A stretch of 47,451 nt of DNA from Gammaproteobacteria bacterium (GTDB taxonomy: Bacteria > Pseudomonadota > Gammaproteobacteria > JAJDOJ01): NCBI GenBank assembly GCA_022340215.1, contig JAJDOJ010000042.1, positions 1 through 47,451 on the forward strand, in the 5' to 3' direction. Below the pieces are notes generated by a model. It searched no databases, had not been told where the DNA came from, and saw only the letters and a list, made by a program, of their open reading frames with translations. Shown one piece after another: positions 44,865-47,451 of the stretch (the first letter of the stretch is position 1; each line of letters starts with the position of its first letter). A program made the position numbers and the translations under genes.

Positions 44865-45698
44865 ATGTTGCCCCCTCCCGAACACATCACCACCGAGGTC
44901 GCCAGGGCGTTGGCGGAGGACATCGGCGCGGGCGACGTCACGGCCGGACTGATCGCACCGGACACACGGGCCCGCGGGCACGTGTTGTCGCGGCAAGAGG
45001 GTGTTCTCTGCGGCCGTGCATGGTTCGACGAAGTCTTTCGCCAGGTCGATCGCTCGATCACCCTCCACTGGTTGACCGGGGAGGGGGAAACGCTTCGGGC
45101 GAATCAACGACTCTGCGAACTCTCGGGACCCGCCCGCGGCCTGCTGAGCGCGGAGCGAACCGCGCTCAACTTTCTCCAGCTTCTGTCGGGCACCGCCACG
45201 GCCACGCGCCGCTACGTCAAGGCCGCTTCCGGTACCGGTGCGACGATCCTCGACACCCGCAAGACGATTCCAGGGCTGCGCCTGGCCCAGAAGTATGCCG
45301 TGACCTGCGGTGGGGGACACAATCACCGCCTGGGTCTGTTCGACGCGGTGCTGATCAAGGAGAACCACATCCGCGCCGCCGGCTCCCTGTCGGCCGCGGT
45401 CTCCAGGGCGCGAGAACTGCACCCGAGGCTCACCGTGGAGGTCGAAACGGAGACCCTCGACGAGGTCGCCGAGGCCCTGACCTCAGGGGCGGATATCATC
45501 ATGCTGGACAACTTCGCGACCGGCGATATGCACCGCGCCGTCAAGATCAACGCCGGACGCGCCAAACTGGAGGCCTCAGGGGGTGTCAATCTGGACACGA
45601 TCGGCGAGATTGCGCGAACCGGGGTGGATTTCATCTCGGTGGGCGCCCTGACCAAGGACGTCGACGCCCTCGATCTGTCGATGCGGATCGGGGACTGA
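44865..45698 (+). CDS. nadC: Nicotinate-nucleotide pyrophosphorylase (quinolinate phosphoribosyltransferase)
   Basis: 277 residues from ATG 44865. Converts quinolinate and PRPP to nicotinate mononucleotide in NAD synthesis. Motifs: E-D-I-G-A-G-D-V-T near the start, R-T-A-L-N-F-L-Q-L-L-S-G, D-T-R-K-T-I-P-G-L-R, G-G-G-H-N-H-R-L-G-L, K-E-N-H-I, V-E-V-E-T, and S-G-G-V-N at the phosphate site. Normal length. Converges on purU. Confidence 0.95.
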   Translation: MLPPPEHITTEVARALAEDIGAGDVTAGLIAPDTRARGHVLSRQEGVLCGRAWFDEVFRQVDRSITLHWLTGEGETLRANQRLCELSGPARGLLSAERTALNFLQLLSGTATATRRYVKAASGTGATILDTRKTIPGLRLAQKYAVTCGGGHNHRLGLFDAVLIKENHIRAAGSLSAAVSRARELHPRLTVEVETETLDEVAEALTSGADIIMLDNFATGDMHRAVKINAGRAKLEASGGVNLDTIGEIARTGVDFISVGALTKDVDALDLSMRIGD

Positions 45699-45779
45699 AC
45701 ACCACCAACACCCATCACCTTCGGTCAGTTTCCGCGCTTGTCTTTCGAAAAAGGCAGCGTAGGGACACGCGGACGGGAT

Positions 45780-46649
45780 TCAGGCGAATACCACCGTACG
45801 GTTCCCGCAGACGATGATGCGGTCCTCCAGGTGCCACCTGACGGCCCTTGCTAGCACGTAGCGTTCCGCGTCTCGCCCGAGTTCCCGCATCGACGCGGGG
45901 TTGTGGCGATGGGAGACGCGAATGACGTCCTGGTCGATGATCGGTCCCTGGTCCAGCTCGGCCGTCACGTAGTGCGCGGTTGCGCCGATCAGCTTGACGC
46001 CGCGGTCGAAGGCCTGTCGATAGGGATCGGCGCCGGCAAAGGCGGGAAGAAACGAGTGGTGGATGTTGATGATGCGGTTCGGGAAACGGGAGACAAACTC
46101 GGCGCTCAGAATCTGCATGTAGCGCGCGAGGACGACGAGGTCCGTGTCCCCGCCGAGTCGATCCAGAATCTCCGTCTCCGCCTCCGCCTTCGTGTCCCGG
46201 CGGATCGGCACGTGGTGGTAGGGCACGCCGAAGCGCTCGCACGCTTCGCGCAGATCGGGGTGGTTGCTGATGACCCGGGTGACCGTACAAGGCAGTTCCG
46301 CGCGGGAATAACGCCACAGCAACTCCAGCAATACATGGTCGAAGCGGGAGACGAGCAGTGCCACGCGCTTGAGTCTGGCGGCATAGTGGATCTGCCAGTC
46401 CATCTCGAAGCGCGTCGCTACGGCGGCGGCAAACGTGCTCTCGAGGACGCCCTGCGAGACGTCCAGGTGGGGCGTCTGGAACTCCAGCCGCATGAAGAAC
46501 GTCCCCCCTTCCGGATCGGTACTGTGCTGGTCCAGCGAGGTGATGTTCGCGCCGTGGTTGAACAGGAAGGCCGTCACCGACGAGACGATCCCCGGGCGGT
46601 CCGGGCAGGTGATCAGCAGCCGCGCGGTACTGTCCCTATTGGCAGGCAC
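45780..46649 (-). CDS. purU: Formyltetrahydrofolate deformylase
   Basis: 289 residues. Hydrolyses 10-formyl-tetrahydrofolate to formate and tetrahydrofolate. N-terminal ACT domain (about 10-90; C-P-D-R-P-G-I-V-S-S-V), C-terminal formyltransferase-fold domain with N-I-H-H-S-F-L-P-A-F (catalytic Asn and His) and G-A-T-A-H-Y-V-T-A-E-L-D-Q-G-P-I-I (catalytic Asp). Normal length. Confidence 0.95.
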   Translation of the reverse strand: MPANRDSTARLLITCPDRPGIVSSVTAFLFNHGANITSLDQHSTDPEGGTFFMRLEFQTPHLDVSQGVLESTFAAAVATRFEMDWQIHYAARLKRVALLVSRFDHVLLELLWRYSRAELPCTVTRVISNHPDLREACERFGVPYHHVPIRRDTKAEAETEILDRLGGDTDLVVLARYMQILSAEFVSRFPNRIINIHHSFLPAFAGADPYRQAFDRGVKLIGATAHYVTAELDQGPIIDQDVIRVSHRHNPASMRELGRDAERYVLARAVRWHLEDRIIVCGNRTVVFA

Positions 46650-46685
46650 CGAGCGTTCCTCACGACCCGGACGCGCCAGCCAACC

Positions 46686-47111
46686 TCACTTGACCGTGAT
46701 CGTGATCTTTCGGGAGACGACCGGTTCGGCGTGCGGTGTGTGCGCTTGATCGCCCAAGACCAGTTGCAGCGTGTGCTTGCCGGGAGGCAGGTCGATCGTG
46801 GTCTCCGTCTGGCCGCCACCGAAATGCCGATGATTGGCGTCCGAGGGAATCGGCTGGTCCAGCGGGGGCAGTTCCGCGTCGATGATGACATGGTGGTGGC
46901 CCGTGCCCGGCTTTTCGACCCCGGCGGGCGCCACGCCCATCCCACGCAGACCGAAGACGACGTTAACCGGGCTGCTGACGGTGTCACCGTCAGCTGGCGA
47001 GATGAAATACAGCTCGACCTCCTCGCTCGCCGGTGCTTCGGCAAGTGCAGTCACAGGAAGGGTCATCAGGAACAGACAGACGAATGCCGTCAGGGGTAGT
47101 GCGCTTCTCAT
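46686..47111 (-). CDS. DUF4399 exported protein
   Basis: 141 residues. Signal peptide about 1-24 (A-L-A), then Y-F-I-S-P-A-D-G-D-T-V-S-S-P-V-N-V-V-F-G-L-R-G-M-G-V-A-P-A-G, the DUF4399 hallmark. G-T-G-H-H-H-V-I-I-D, H-R-H-F-G-G-G-Q-T-E and H-T-L-Q-L-V-L-G-D follow. The His cluster suggests metal binding in the periplasm. Ig-like beta-sandwich expected. Function unknown. It is 36 bases upstream of purU on the same strand and may be cotranscribed. Confidence 0.88.
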   Translation of the reverse strand: MRSALPLTAFVCLFLMTLPVTALAEAPASEEVELYFISPADGDTVSSPVNVVFGLRGMGVAPAGVEKPGTGHHHVIIDAELPPLDQPIPSDANHRHFGGGQTETTIDLPPGKHTLQLVLGDQAHTPHAEPVVSRKITITVK

Positions 47112-47209
47112 CGTGGCTCCTCAGGTATTTCGACGTTTCGTGCCGTGTCCGTGAGTCCGGACGCCCAACTTCGCCGGGCGGTACGAACCCGCGAGGCTAG
47201 GCCGAAGTG

Positions 47210-47451
47210 TAAGGCGATTGCCGGAAAATGACATACCAGATCGCGCCGGGTGAACTGCGAAGCAGTGAACGGCTTGGGCAGGAAGCCCAAGACCGGTGCC
47301 CAAGCAAAGCAGGGACAGCGCAGCGCCGGGATCGTTCGTCATCAAGGCGCGACAACAGGCGCATAGTCGAACTATGTAACGGTTGTCGCAACACAGAGGA
47401 CGGACGACAAAGACAAGCAGGATGGTATGTCATTTGACAGAAATCGCCTAA
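47210..47451. repeat. Repeat family A, copy 3 (inverted, with an 80-bp insertion)
   Basis: 242-bp copy in the opposite orientation to copies 1 and 2. Outside the insertion it is very close to copy 1. 47251-47330 is extra sequence ending in GCGCCGGG, which also stands just before it at 47243-47250, an 8-bp direct repeat. The window ends exactly at the element terminus (CGCCTAA). Confidence 0.9.

Overview
The window looks like chromosomal DNA from a facultatively denitrifying, sulfur-oxidising gammaproteobacterium (Chromatiales / Ectothiorhodospiraceae-like). This is inference from gene content: a sulfur-globule-type protein, a napDAGHB-F nitrate reductase operon, a norCB nitric oxide reductase, many small c-type cytochromes, a probable compatible-solute amidotransferase and high GC. 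No rRNA, complete tRNA, CRISPR array or intact transposase was found.

Region 1 (1-8151, minus strand) is a tandem array of three paralogous outer-surface lipoproteins, the last cut by the window start. All place the lipobox Cys at residue 24, followed by the signature G/S-V-V-D-x-A-G-E-G. The two complete ones carry cadherin/VCBS-like repeats and end in an SGNH-hydrolase-like domain whose catalytic Ser is replaced by Glu in both.

Region 2 (8460-22310) is the anaerobic respiration block: the sulfur-globule-like gene, nap, a SirB-like membrane protein, a Met-rich coiled-coil membrane protein, two small cytochromes and nor. Four FNR-type sites (TTGAT-N4-ATCAA) precede the sulfur-globule gene, napD, the Met-rich gene and the nor operon. 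Three have a plausible -10 placed as in class II activation. Between these genes lie decayed pieces: a DUF1499-like fragment, two short ORF remnants beside a repeat, and a multiply frameshifted cytochrome.

Region 3 (22311-29450) holds metabolic genes: monothiol glutaredoxin, an N-acetylglutaminylglutamine-amide-type amidotransferase with a solitary hydantoinase B-like protein, iron superoxide dismutase, argD and argF.

Region 4 (29503-44384) is a phosphate and polyphosphate block: phoU - pstS-pstC-pstA-pstB-phoU, ppk1, a DUF192 protein, a translationally coupled ParA-like ATPase and CHAD-domain protein, a wrecked ppx, then phoR and phoB. Pst imports phosphate, PhoR/PhoB and PhoU control it, Ppk1 stores it as polyphosphate. 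The CHAD/ParA pair is a good candidate for binding and positioning polyphosphate granules.

Region 5 (44593-47451) holds a transporter reduced to its two ends, nadC, purU and a DUF4399 protein.

Two families of palindromic intergenic repeats run through the window: A (22699, 39208, 47210, plus a 17-bp end at the napF stop) and B (17026, 36135). They share a centre (ACTATGCGCCT) and inner ends (TTTAGG/CCTAAA), and repeatedly sit on stop codons.
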